A DNA stretch of 9,848 nucleotides from Firmicutes bacterium UBA5301 (GTDB lineage Bacteria > Bacillota > UBA5301): positions 4,195-14,042 of the forward strand of contig DHRX01000015.1 in assembly GCA_002408345.1 (NCBI GenBank), read 5' to 3'. Below, piece by piece: positions 1 through 6,744 of this stretch (within the stretch, counting starts at the first letter, position 1; every line of letters starts with the position of its first letter). A program made the translations under genes and the position numbers. The notes beneath the pieces were generated by a model, which saw only the letters and a list, made by a program, of their open reading frames with translations, was not told the DNA's origin and ran no database searches.

Positions 1-960
1 TTGTAACAAGTTCAAGGTGACCAAACCTGCGGTCATCGCTAAAGGGTTGCCGGCCAAGGTACCAGCTTGGTAAATCGGTCCCGCTGGAGAAACCTTGCGC
101 ATAATCTCCGCTTTGCCCCCGTAAGCCGCCGCCGGCAGTCCACCACCGATAATCTTGCCAAAGCAAGCTAGGTCCGGTTCAATGCCAAAACGCACCCCGG
201 CTCCGCCCCAGGCTACTCGGAAACCGGTCATTACTTCATCTAAGATTAGCAGGGCGCCATACTCTTTAGTAACTTCCCGCAACCCTTCTAAAAAGCCTGG
301 CTGTGGTGGTACTACACCCATATTTCCTGCTACCGGTTCTACGATAACCGCTGCAATCTCCTGCCCCATCTGAGCAAAAACTTCTTGTACCGCCGCCAGA
401 TCATTATAGGCTACGGTGATTGTATCGGCTGCAGCGCTAGGGGTAACCCCAGGGCTATCCGGTACACCAAAAGTAGTCGCTCCAGACCCGGCCTTAATTA
501 AAAGGCTATCAGCATGGCCATGGTAACAACCAATGAATTTAACAATCTTGGCTCGGCCGGTATAACCACGGGCTAACCGTAGGGCGCTCATAGTCGCCTC
601 TGTACCAGAGCTAACCATCCGGACCATTTCTACAGCCGGGTAAGCCTGACAGATCAACCGGGCCAGCTTCACCTCTACCTCAGTAGGAGCACCAAAGCTT
701 GCCCCCCGTTCTAGCGCTTGCTGTACCGCAGCTACTACTTCCGGATGGGAGTGGCCTACAATTAAGGGGCCCCAGGAACCTACATAATCAATGTACCGGT
801 TCCCGTCTTCATCCCAGATATGGCAGCCTGAACCCTTCTGGATAAAGAGAGGGTTACGTCCCACCGATCGGAAAGCCCGTACCGGGCTGTTAACCCCACC
901 CGGAATATATTGCTGGGCTTCTTGGAAAAGTTGGTCCGACTTCTCAGTATGTAAAACCAT
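1..960 (-). CDS. hemL: Glutamate-1-semialdehyde 2,1-aminomutase, 5' part of gene (C-terminus beyond left edge)
   Basis: HemL is a cytosolic PLP enzyme that converts glutamate-1-semialdehyde to 5-aminolevulinate, the step after HemA. My translation reads 320 codons without a stop up to base 1, about three quarters of the usual length of roughly 430 residues; the gene is cut by the window edge, not broken. Landmarks are GGVNSPVRAF (21-30), SSGTEATM (118-125), GCYHGHADS (144-152), DEVMTGFR (241-248) and FGKIIGGGLP (267-276), where Lys269 is the expected PLP Schiff-base lysine. The ATG (960-958) shares one base with the TAA of the siroheme decarboxylase gene (TAATG) and has AGGAGG 8 bases upstream, so the start is firm and translation is probably coupled. 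It is the last hem gene seen, as in Bacillus hemAXCDBL. Function is close to certain from sequence. Confidence 0.97.
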   Translation of the reverse strand, partial: MVLHTEKSDQLFQEAQQYIPGGVNSPVRAFRSVGRNPLFIQKGSGCHIWDEDGNRYIDYVGSWGPLIVGHSHPEVVAAVQQALERGASFGAPTEVEVKLARLICQAYPAVEMVRMVSSGTEATMSALRLARGYTGRAKIVKFIGCYHGHADSLLIKAGSGATTFGVPDSPGVTPSAAADTITVAYNDLAAVQEVFAQMGQEIAAVIVEPVAGNMGVVPPQPGFLEGLREVTKEYGALLILDEVMTGFRVAWGGAGVRFGIEPDLACFGKIIGGGLPAAAYGGKAEIMRKVSPAGPIYQAGTLAGNPLAMTAGLVTLNLLQ

Positions 961-1973
961 TAATTGTGCCTCCTTGGAGCACGGTAGTTCATCCGTTCCT
1001 TCTTCAGTTCCTGTACCGTAAATAAGAGGTGGTAATCACTAACTCCGGTAGCCTCGGCAATCTCTGCCGCGATCTTCCAACAACCCTCTCTACTGTCACT
1101 ATGGAGCATCGTATAAAGGTTAAAGGGCCACTGAGCATAAGTTGATCGGGCGTAACAATGGCTAACCGCCGAAAAGGAGGCCATAATTTGACCGACCTCA
1201 TTCTCCCGGTCCTTGGGTACCGCCCAAACCCCCATGGCGTTGGAACCAAAACCGACAGCATAATGTTTTAACGTAGCCCCAAAGCGTCGGATGACACCGT
1301 TTTTTTGCAACTCTTTAACCCGGTCCAAGAGCTCAGCCGACTCTAAACCGGCTGCAGCCGCAATAGGCTGAAAAGGTTCTGTAATCGGCGCCAACTCCTC
1401 CTGAAATGCTTCAATCAACGCCCAATCCTGCTGTGTTAACGTGGCCGGACCAGGATTGGGTGGCGGAGTAAACTTCGACTCAACAGCCTGCTGCCCTTGG
1501 TTGCCCAACAAATCAAATTGTACTCTGATTTTATAGAGGGTATGGGCCGGTAAACGTAAGAGGTCATCTTGACCGGTCAACTTAGCAATTTCAGTTAAGT
1601 TCTCCTCTACTTCCTGGGCTGAAGCCCCGGTCATAGTAAACCAAAGGTTATAACGTAAGGGCCAACCATCTTCTACTTCCCGGAGATAATTATGGGTTAC
1701 CCCAGGGTAAGCATTAATGATAGCACTAACCCATTCTAACTCAGATTTAGGGCAAGCTAAAGCTACCAACAAGCTCTGATAGCCCAGCCGTTTACTATCA
1801 AAGACCGGGCCTAAGCGCCGTACCACACCAGCCTGTTGCCATTCGGCAACTTTCTTTAATACCGTCTCCTCGGACAGCCCGGCCTGCTCGGCTAAAACCG
1901 CAAAAGGCCGAGGGACTAGAGGAAACTTCTTTTGGAGAAGATCCAGTAGTTTTTTGTCCTCGAGAGATAACAT
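960..1973 (-). CDS. ahbAB: Fused siroheme decarboxylase, AhbA and AhbB domains in one chain (NirDL type)
   Basis: AhbA and AhbB together remove the C12 and C18 acetate carboxyls of siroheme to give 12,18-didecarboxysiroheme. They are usually two small AsnC/Lrp-fold proteins; here one 337-residue chain holds both. The AhbA-like half is about residues 1-155, with a degenerate helix-turn-helix (about 21-55), VTHNY (92-96) and YNLWFTM (108-114). A Gln/Pro-rich linker (about 156-178) follows. The AhbB-like half (179-337) has IRRFGA (228-233), VSHCYAR (270-276), WPFNLYTM (282-289) and a C-terminal ELKKERMNY (322-330). I start at ATG 1973, not at an in-frame codon at 2021: 1973 has GGAGTG 7 bases upstream and lies 2 bases after the ahbD stop, while the longer form would overlap ahbD by 46 bases and begins with an unfamily-like, Arg-rich stretch. 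The related NirDL acts in heme d1 synthesis, but the surrounding hem genes favour heme b. Confidence 0.92.
   Translation of the reverse strand: MLSLEDKKLLDLLQKKFPLVPRPFAVLAEQAGLSEETVLKKVAEWQQAGVVRRLGPVFDSKRLGYQSLLVALACPKSELEWVSAIINAYPGVTHNYLREVEDGWPLRYNLWFTMTGASAQEVEENLTEIAKLTGQDDLLRLPAHTLYKIRVQFDLLGNQGQQAVESKFTPPPNPGPATLTQQDWALIEAFQEELAPITEPFQPIAAAAGLESAELLDRVKELQKNGVIRRFGATLKHYAVGFGSNAMGVWAVPKDRENEVGQIMASFSAVSHCYARSTYAQWPFNLYTMLHSDSREGCWKIAAEIAEATGVSDYHLLFTVQELKKERMNYRAPRRHN
969..974 (-). promoter_or_regulatory. Ribosome binding site of hemL
   Basis: Reads AGGAGG on the minus strand, 8 bases before ATG 960. It lies inside the 3' end of the siroheme decarboxylase gene and fixes the hemL start. 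Confidence 0.85.
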
Positions 1974-1975
1974 TA

Positions 1976-2983
1976 TTAAGCACTCCCTACGTCGGCTACC
2001 CCTGCCCGGTAAAGGCACCAAGGATCTTCCGCCATCAAATCACCATCAGTGGCGTAATAGGCCCGGGCCCGGCAGCCACCACAAATTTCCTTATGATCAC
2101 AAGTACCGCACCGACCGCCCCAGTCCATGGTCCGCATTTCGGTAAAGATAGGAGACTTCGCCCAAATTTCATCGAAGGGGGTTTCCAGCACATTACCGAC
2201 CCGTAAGGGTAGGTAGGGGCAGGGGTTAACATCTCCATTGGGGGTAATGACACAATAGGAGGTACCTGCCAAACAACCTCGAGTAAAGCGCATATCCATA
2301 CCCTTCATCTTGGCAATCCGCATAAACTGCGGGGCACAGGTAGGTTTTAATTCAATATCAACTTGTTTCTGTTTGTCCATTATCCGATGGAGCAGTTTTT
2401 CATAGTGGACAGCATTGAGCATTTCACCTTCAAGGTCCTTACCCCGCCCGGTAGGTACGAGGAAAAAGACATGGTGGGCCACTGCTCCAAGCTCAATAGC
2501 TAAATCGGTAATATTTTCGACATCATCATAGTTAGGGTCAGTAACTGTCGTATGAAGTTGAACCTCTAAGCCAGCATCGATACAGTTCTTAACCCCTTGA
2601 ATAGCCGCATCCCACGACCCGGCAACCTGGTGTAAATCGTCATGGTGGACCGGTGTCGAGCTATGAATACTAATACCCATACGTAGCGTACCGGCTTCTT
2701 TCAATTTCCGGGCCACTTCAGGGGTAATTAGGGTACCATTGGAACCGAAAACCGGCCGCATCCCTAACTTTTTGGCATGAGCCACCAGATCGTAAATATC
2801 ATTACGAAGTAAAGGTTCACCACCGCTAAAGACCATAATTTTAAAGCCGGAACGAGCGATCTCGTCCAACAACTTATAGCCTTCTTCTGTAGTCAGTTCT
2901 CGTGTGTCTTTGTGGCCGGCATCCCGGTAGCAATGCTTACATTTCAGGTTACAATCCCTGGTCGTATTCCAGGATATAATCAT
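1976..2983 (-). CDS. ahbD: Radical SAM heme biosynthesis protein AhbD/NirJ2-like (Fe-coproporphyrin III decarboxylase)
   Basis: This is a 335-residue radical SAM protein. In the Ahb pathway AhbD oxidatively decarboxylates two propionates of Fe-coproporphyrin III to vinyls, giving heme b anaerobically. The SAM-binding cluster motif is CNLKCKHC (Cys11, Cys15, Cys18), followed by SGGEP (53-57). The C-terminal part has a full SPASM-like set: Cys237, Cys255 in a Gx4C context, then CGTC...CGGC (Cys292, 295, 301, 304) and Cys323, enough for an auxiliary iron-sulfur cluster. The start is ATG 2983, which shares one base with the hemB TGA (TGATG) and has AGGAGG 7 bases upstream; an in-frame codon at 3004 would lie before that site. 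The short N-terminus beginning MIISWNTTRDC separates it from the longer AhbC in this window. Assignment as AhbD rather than AhbC rests on this NirJ2-like architecture and the presence of a separate AhbC; the exact reaction is inferred. Residue 107 is His where AhbC has Asp. Confidence 0.88.
   Translation of the reverse strand: MIISWNTTRDCNLKCKHCYRDAGHKDTRELTTEEGYKLLDEIARSGFKIMVFSGGEPLLRNDIYDLVAHAKKLGMRPVFGSNGTLITPEVARKLKEAGTLRMGISIHSSTPVHHDDLHQVAGSWDAAIQGVKNCIDAGLEVQLHTTVTDPNYDDVENITDLAIELGAVAHHVFFLVPTGRGKDLEGEMLNAVHYEKLLHRIMDKQKQVDIELKPTCAPQFMRIAKMKGMDMRFTRGCLAGTSYCVITPNGDVNPCPYLPLRVGNVLETPFDEIWAKSPIFTEMRTMDWGGRCGTCDHKEICGGCRARAYYATDGDLMAEDPWCLYRAGVADVGSA
1981..1986 (-). promoter_or_regulatory. 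Ribosome binding site of the ahbA-ahbB fusion
   Basis: Reads GGAGTG on the minus strand, 7 bases before ATG 1973, inside the last codons of ahbD. It favours the 337-residue product over the longer one starting at 2021. Confidence 0.7.
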
Positions 2984-3966
2984 CAATGTTCCTCCTTTAA
3001 CCAACGGGCGGCATCTTTGGCCCAGTAGGTTAGTATTAAATCAGCACCTGCTCGGCGCATACTTAACAACATCTCCAAAGCTACCGTTTTTTCATCAAGC
3101 CAGCCTTTCGCTGCTGCAGCCTTAACCATCGAGTATTCGCCGCTAACATTATAGGCGGCTACCGGTACAGAAAATTCGGTTCGCACCAACTGAATCACAT
3201 CTAAGTAGGGTAGCGCTGGTTTAACCATAACAATATCAGCACCCTCAGCTAGATCCTGTTCCGTCTCCCGGAGCGCCTCCCGGATATTAGCCGGATCCAT
3301 CTGGTAACCCCGCCGGTCACCAAAGCTTGGAGAGGACTGGGCCGCCTCCCGGAACGGACCATATAAAGCTGAGGCATATTTTACAGCATAAGACATAATC
3401 CCAACATTAGTCAACCCAGCTGCATCTAATTTTGATCTAATCGCACCAACCCGCCCATCCATCATGTCAGAAGGACAAACAAAATCTACCCCAGCAGCAG
3501 CATGGGATAGAGCAATCCGGGCCAGGTTCTCCAAGGAAGCATCATTGAGGATCTCGTTCCCCTGAATTAAACCGCAGTGACCATGGTCGGTATAGTCGCA
3601 GAGACAGACATCGGTCATAACAGTTAATTGAGGGACTTCGGCTTTAATGGCCGCAATTGCTTTTTGCACCGGACCATTTTCTGCCCAGCCGGCAGAGCCC
3701 TGAGCATCTTTGTACTCAGGGATGCCGAAAAGGATCAGCGCAGATATTCCTAGGTTATAGACTTCCACCGCTTCCCGGACCGCTTCATCTACCGACAAAT
3801 GGTAGTTTCCTGGCATAGCCCCGATCTCCCGCCGGACCCCTTGACCAGGACAAACGAAAAGCGGGTAAATAAAATCTGCCGGATCCAACCGGGTTTCCGC
3901 CACCATCCTACGGATTCCTGGCGTACGCCGCAGCCGCCGCCCTCTGGTAATCGGAAAATAGGACAT
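2983..3966 (-). CDS. hemB: Delta-aminolevulinic acid dehydratase (porphobilinogen synthase)
   Basis: HemB condenses two 5-aminolevulinate molecules into porphobilinogen in the cytosol. The 327-residue length is normal. The two active-site lysines are visible in YAVKYASALYGPFR (Lys196) and VMVKPALPYLD (Lys249). A cysteine triad, VCLCDYTDHGHCG (Cys121, Cys123, Cys131), is the zinc site of the Zn-dependent class, not the Asp-rich version of Mg-type enzymes. YNVSGEYSMVKAAA (272-285) is also family-typical. The start is ATG 3966 with GGGAGG about 9 bases upstream, 19 bases after the ahbC stop. The TGA stop overlaps the ahbD start by one base. The gene sits between the two radical SAM genes, so gene order does not follow pathway order. 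Confidence 0.97.
   Translation of the reverse strand: MSYFPITRGRRLRRTPGIRRMVAETRLDPADFIYPLFVCPGQGVRREIGAMPGNYHLSVDEAVREAVEVYNLGISALILFGIPEYKDAQGSAGWAENGPVQKAIAAIKAEVPQLTVMTDVCLCDYTDHGHCGLIQGNEILNDASLENLARIALSHAAAGVDFVCPSDMMDGRVGAIRSKLDAAGLTNVGIMSYAVKYASALYGPFREAAQSSPSFGDRRGYQMDPANIREALRETEQDLAEGADIVMVKPALPYLDVIQLVRTEFSVPVAAYNVSGEYSMVKAAAAKGWLDEKTVALEMLLSMRRAGADLILTYWAKDAARWLKEEH
2991..2996 (-). promoter_or_regulatory. Ribosome binding site of ahbD
   Basis: Reads AGGAGG on the minus strand, 7 bases before ATG 2983, inside the 3' end of hemB. It decides for ATG 2983 over the in-frame codon at 3004, which lies upstream of the site. Confidence 0.85.
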
Positions 3967-3985
3967 CTATTTACGCCTCCCGGTT

Positions 3986-5188
3986 TTAACCTACATGCTT
4001 TTTAGTATCGGTAAGTCCAATCTCTTCGTCCGTAAGGTAACAGGCTGGATCGTCTCCCCAGATATCACCGTGGACCACTTCAGCCCTAATCCGACAGCCA
4101 CCACAAATATCTGTATATTTACACTGGGCGCAGCGGCCTTGAACATGAGCCGATTTATCCCGCATCATATTGAGAAATTCGTTCTGTGAATCCCGCCAAA
4201 TCTCACTAAAAGGCCGTTCCTTAACATTACCAATGGTCCGATGGCCCCAGAACTGACAGGCATGGATATCACCAAAGGGGTCGACATTAGACATCTTAAC
4301 CCCAGCCGAACAACCACCATGCATTGTTAATAGCTCCCAAACTTCTTTGGCCCGCTCTGGCAAATGTTTCTGGACATACTGGTAGATGTAGATACCGTCA
4401 GCGTGATTATCAGTAGTTAAGATCTCTACATCGACGCCTTTATCCTTTAACTCAAAGGACTTCCGTACCAAAAATTCAATGGTTTCCCGTTTCTGAGCGT
4501 GGGTAGTATCTAGCTCCAACATCTCCTTGCCCCGACCAGCATAAACCAAGTGGTACATGCAGAACCGAGGGATCCGCTCCCGCTCTACCATATCTAGAAC
4601 ATCAGGTAGGTCTTGGAAGTTAGAGGCGTTAATCGTAAATCGTACCCCAGCCTTAATACCAGCTTCTAGCGAGTTTCCAATACCGGTAATCGCTTTTTGA
4701 TAAGAACCTGGTACACCCCGGAACTTATCATGGGTAGCCTCAGCACCATCAATACTGACCCCAACATACTGGAAGCCAGCCTCTTTCAATTCTTGAGCCT
4801 TGGCCGGAGTAATCAAAGTACCGTTGGTAGAAACCACTGGCCGTAAGCCTTTTGCTGCAGCTAAGGCACCTAGTTCGGCTAACCCTTTACGTAATATTGG
4901 CTCGCCACCGGAGAAGAGTAGCACCGGAATCTGCATCTCACCTAAATCTTCAATAAAAGCTACCGCTTCTTCGTGGGTTAATTCTCCAGAATAATCCCGA
5001 TCTTCAGCATTAATATAGCAGTGTTCACATTTGAGGTTGCAACGGTTAGTTGTGTTCCAGACAACTAGCGGACGGGCATCTGACGAAAACTGTAAGAGAT
5101 GTGGCGGTAATTTACGGGTATCCCGCCCATAGTTTAATGCTTCTGATACTGTAGCCTGGCCGCACAACAACTTAGTGCATCCAATCAT
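3986..5188 (-). CDS. ahbC: Radical SAM heme biosynthesis protein AhbC/NirJ1-like
   Basis: This is a 400-residue radical SAM protein of the NirJ family. AhbC is assigned to conversion of 12,18-didecarboxysiroheme to Fe-coproporphyrin III by loss of the C2 and C7 acetate side chains. The N-terminal leader begins MIGCTKLLCG and continues through LPPHLLQFS (27-35), a layout I recognise from the AhbC/NirJ1 group. The SAM cluster motif is CNLKCEHC (Cys50, Cys54, Cys57) and SGGEP is at 93-97. The C-terminal SPASM set is complete: Cys293, Cys311 (GDIHAC), Cys353, 356, 362, 365 and Cys383. ATG 5188 overlaps the cobA-hemD TGA as ATGA, with an AGGGGA-like site about 6 bases upstream. The alternative is NirJ of heme d1 synthesis, but no nirS, nirF or nirN is present and the cluster supplies heme precursors. 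Confidence 0.9.
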   Translation of the reverse strand: MIGCTKLLCGQATVSEALNYGRDTRKLPPHLLQFSSDARPLVVWNTTNRCNLKCEHCYINAEDRDYSGELTHEEAVAFIEDLGEMQIPVLLFSGGEPILRKGLAELGALAAAKGLRPVVSTNGTLITPAKAQELKEAGFQYVGVSIDGAEATHDKFRGVPGSYQKAITGIGNSLEAGIKAGVRFTINASNFQDLPDVLDMVERERIPRFCMYHLVYAGRGKEMLELDTTHAQKRETIEFLVRKSFELKDKGVDVEILTTDNHADGIYIYQYVQKHLPERAKEVWELLTMHGGCSAGVKMSNVDPFGDIHACQFWGHRTIGNVKERPFSEIWRDSQNEFLNMMRDKSAHVQGRCAQCKYTDICGGCRIRAEVVHGDIWGDDPACYLTDEEIGLTDTKKHVG

Positions 5189-6744
5189 TTACATTTCCCC
5201 TTTTCTTGATCGTAATGAGTTACTAAAGCTTGTACTAGCCCAGGGATAGTATATTCTTCAGCTTCCAGGTCAACCTTGAGACCTTTAGCCTTGGCGGTCT
5301 CTGCTGTAATCGGACCGATACAAGCGATTGTTACCTCTTCTAATAACTGAATTTGCCCCCCACCTTGTTTCAATAAAGACAAAAAGTTTTTTACAGTGGA
5401 AGAACTGGTAAAGGTTACAGCATCAATTAACCCAGCTTGAAGTTGGTTGACTAGGTCTGGGGCATCTGCTGTATCCAGCACTGTTTTGTAAGCCGGAACC
5501 TCTAAAACTTGGGCCCCACGCCGCGTCAATTCTTCTGGAAGGATCGTTCTAGCCTCTAAAGCCCGGGGAATTAATATTTGTTTACCCCGAACTTGGTCTG
5601 CTGGGAAACCAGCTAAAAGACCTTCAGCCCGATATTCTTCAGGAATAAAGTCTACTCGTAACCCTCTTTTTTCTAGGGCGGCTGCTGTTGCTGTACCAAC
5701 AGCGGCTAAGCGAGCTTGCCCAAGGGCACGAATATCACAACCCAAGACAAAAAGTCGCTCTATAAACCTCTCCACACCATTAACGCTAGTAAAGATAATC
5801 CAGTCGTACCCGTGGTCTAAGCCCTTAATTGCGTTATCTAACGGCTCATACGAATCTGGCGCTGCAATCTTAATCACCGGATATTCTACCGCTTCAGCAC
5901 CTAAAGCTCTGAGCGCATCACTTAAATCGCTGGCTTGAGCTCGGGCCCTAGTCACAATGATCCGCCGACCAAATAACGGCTTATCTTCCCACCAACGTAA
6001 GGTTGGCCGAAGTTTAACGACTTCACCGACAACAATAACCGCAGGCGCCTTGAAACCGGTAGCAGTTACCTTAGCTACAATAGTCTCTAAAGTCCCTTCC
6101 AAAACCTCTTGTTGAGCGGTAGTACCCCAGCGAACCAAGGCGATAGGGGTATCCGCCGGTCGACCATGTTCCTGCAGTTTCTCTGTGATTTTTGCTAAAT
6201 TACCCATACCCATTAAAAAAACCAACGTATCGGTGGCTGTAGCCAATTGGGCCCAGTTTAGGGCTGAAACATCTTTAGTCGGATCCTCATGGCCGGTTAC
6301 AATAGCCACCGAAGAAGCAAAGCCTCGGTGGGTTAGAGGGATACCCGCATAGGCCGGACCGCTAATCGCTGAGGTAATACCGGGAACCACTTCAAAAGGC
6401 ACCCCATAACGCAGACAATATTCGGCCTCCTCACCGCCACGGCCAAAAATATAGGGGTCCCCGCCTTTAAGTCGGGTAACGACCTTGCCTTCCAGGGCTT
6501 TATCTACTAGGACCTGGTTAATTTCATCTTGGGTTAAAGTATGATTGTTAGCTTGCTTACCGGCATAAATTAGTTCAGCATCTGGCCGAACATAGCTTAA
6601 TAACTGATCGCTAGCTAACCAATCGTATACTACAACATCGGCGACCTCTAAACACTCCTTGCCCTTAAGGGTCAGGAGCCCAGGATCACCAGCTCCAGCT
6701 CCAACCAAAAAAACTTTTCCGGCACCGCTCTTAATATCCAGCAT
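5185..6744 (-). CDS. cobA-hemD: Fused uroporphyrinogen-III C-methyltransferase / uroporphyrinogen-III synthase
   Basis: This 519-residue bifunctional protein makes uroporphyrinogen III and commits it to siroheme. Residues about 9-245 are a SUMT (CobA) domain: VGAGAGDPGLLT (14-25), VVYDWL (38-43), RLKGGDPYIFGRGGEE (91-106), VVPGITSA (119-126) and GIPLTHRG (134-141). It methylates C2 and C7 with SAM to give precorrin-2. Residues about 257-510 are a HemD domain that closes hydroxymethylbilane with ring-D inversion, with IFTSVNGVERF (317-327) and TFTSSSTVKNF (444-454). This domain order is common in Firmicutes. ATG 6744 has AGGAGG 6 bases upstream and overlaps the 3' end of hemC by 14 bases, so coupling to HemC, which makes its substrate, is likely. 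The TGA overlaps the ahbC start. HemD sequences vary a lot, so that half rests on position, length and a few motifs. Confidence 0.95.
   Translation of the reverse strand: MLDIKSGAGKVFLVGAGAGDPGLLTLKGKECLEVADVVVYDWLASDQLLSYVRPDAELIYAGKQANNHTLTQDEINQVLVDKALEGKVVTRLKGGDPYIFGRGGEEAEYCLRYGVPFEVVPGITSAISGPAYAGIPLTHRGFASSVAIVTGHEDPTKDVSALNWAQLATATDTLVFLMGMGNLAKITEKLQEHGRPADTPIALVRWGTTAQQEVLEGTLETIVAKVTATGFKAPAVIVVGEVVKLRPTLRWWEDKPLFGRRIIVTRARAQASDLSDALRALGAEAVEYPVIKIAAPDSYEPLDNAIKGLDHGYDWIIFTSVNGVERFIERLFVLGCDIRALGQARLAAVGTATAAALEKRGLRVDFIPEEYRAEGLLAGFPADQVRGKQILIPRALEARTILPEELTRRGAQVLEVPAYKTVLDTADAPDLVNQLQAGLIDAVTFTSSSTVKNFLSLLKQGGGQIQLLEEVTIACIGPITAETAKAKGLKVDLEAEEYTIPGLVQALVTHYDQEKGKCK

Noticed and set aside
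1..960. Broken or truncated hemL
   Set aside because: The frame is intact to base 1 with all expected motifs; it simply continues past the window.
155..1021. Short plus-strand open frames opposite hemL and the siroheme decarboxylase gene
   Set aside because: The minus strand here encodes continuous conserved HemL and AhbB protein; the plus-strand frames have low-complexity Pro/Ser/Thr-rich products and no family match.
1974..2021. Longer form of the AhbA-AhbB fusion starting at 2021
   Set aside because: The extra 16 residues are Arg-rich, not family-like, and overlap ahbD; the start at 1973 has a ribosome binding site and normal AhbA N-terminus.
2215..2221. Cys-Pro heme regulatory motifs (for example in NPCPYLP of AhbD and FVCPGQG of HemB)
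   Set aside because: The Cys-Pro dipeptide is too common to carry weight, and the AhbD cysteine fits the SPASM Gx4C position.
960..5188. Heme d1 (nir) biosynthesis cluster
   Set aside because: The NirJ and NirDL-like genes could suggest d1, but nirS, nirF, nirN and nirE as a separate gene are absent, two different NirJ-type proteins are present, and the neighbours are general heme genes.
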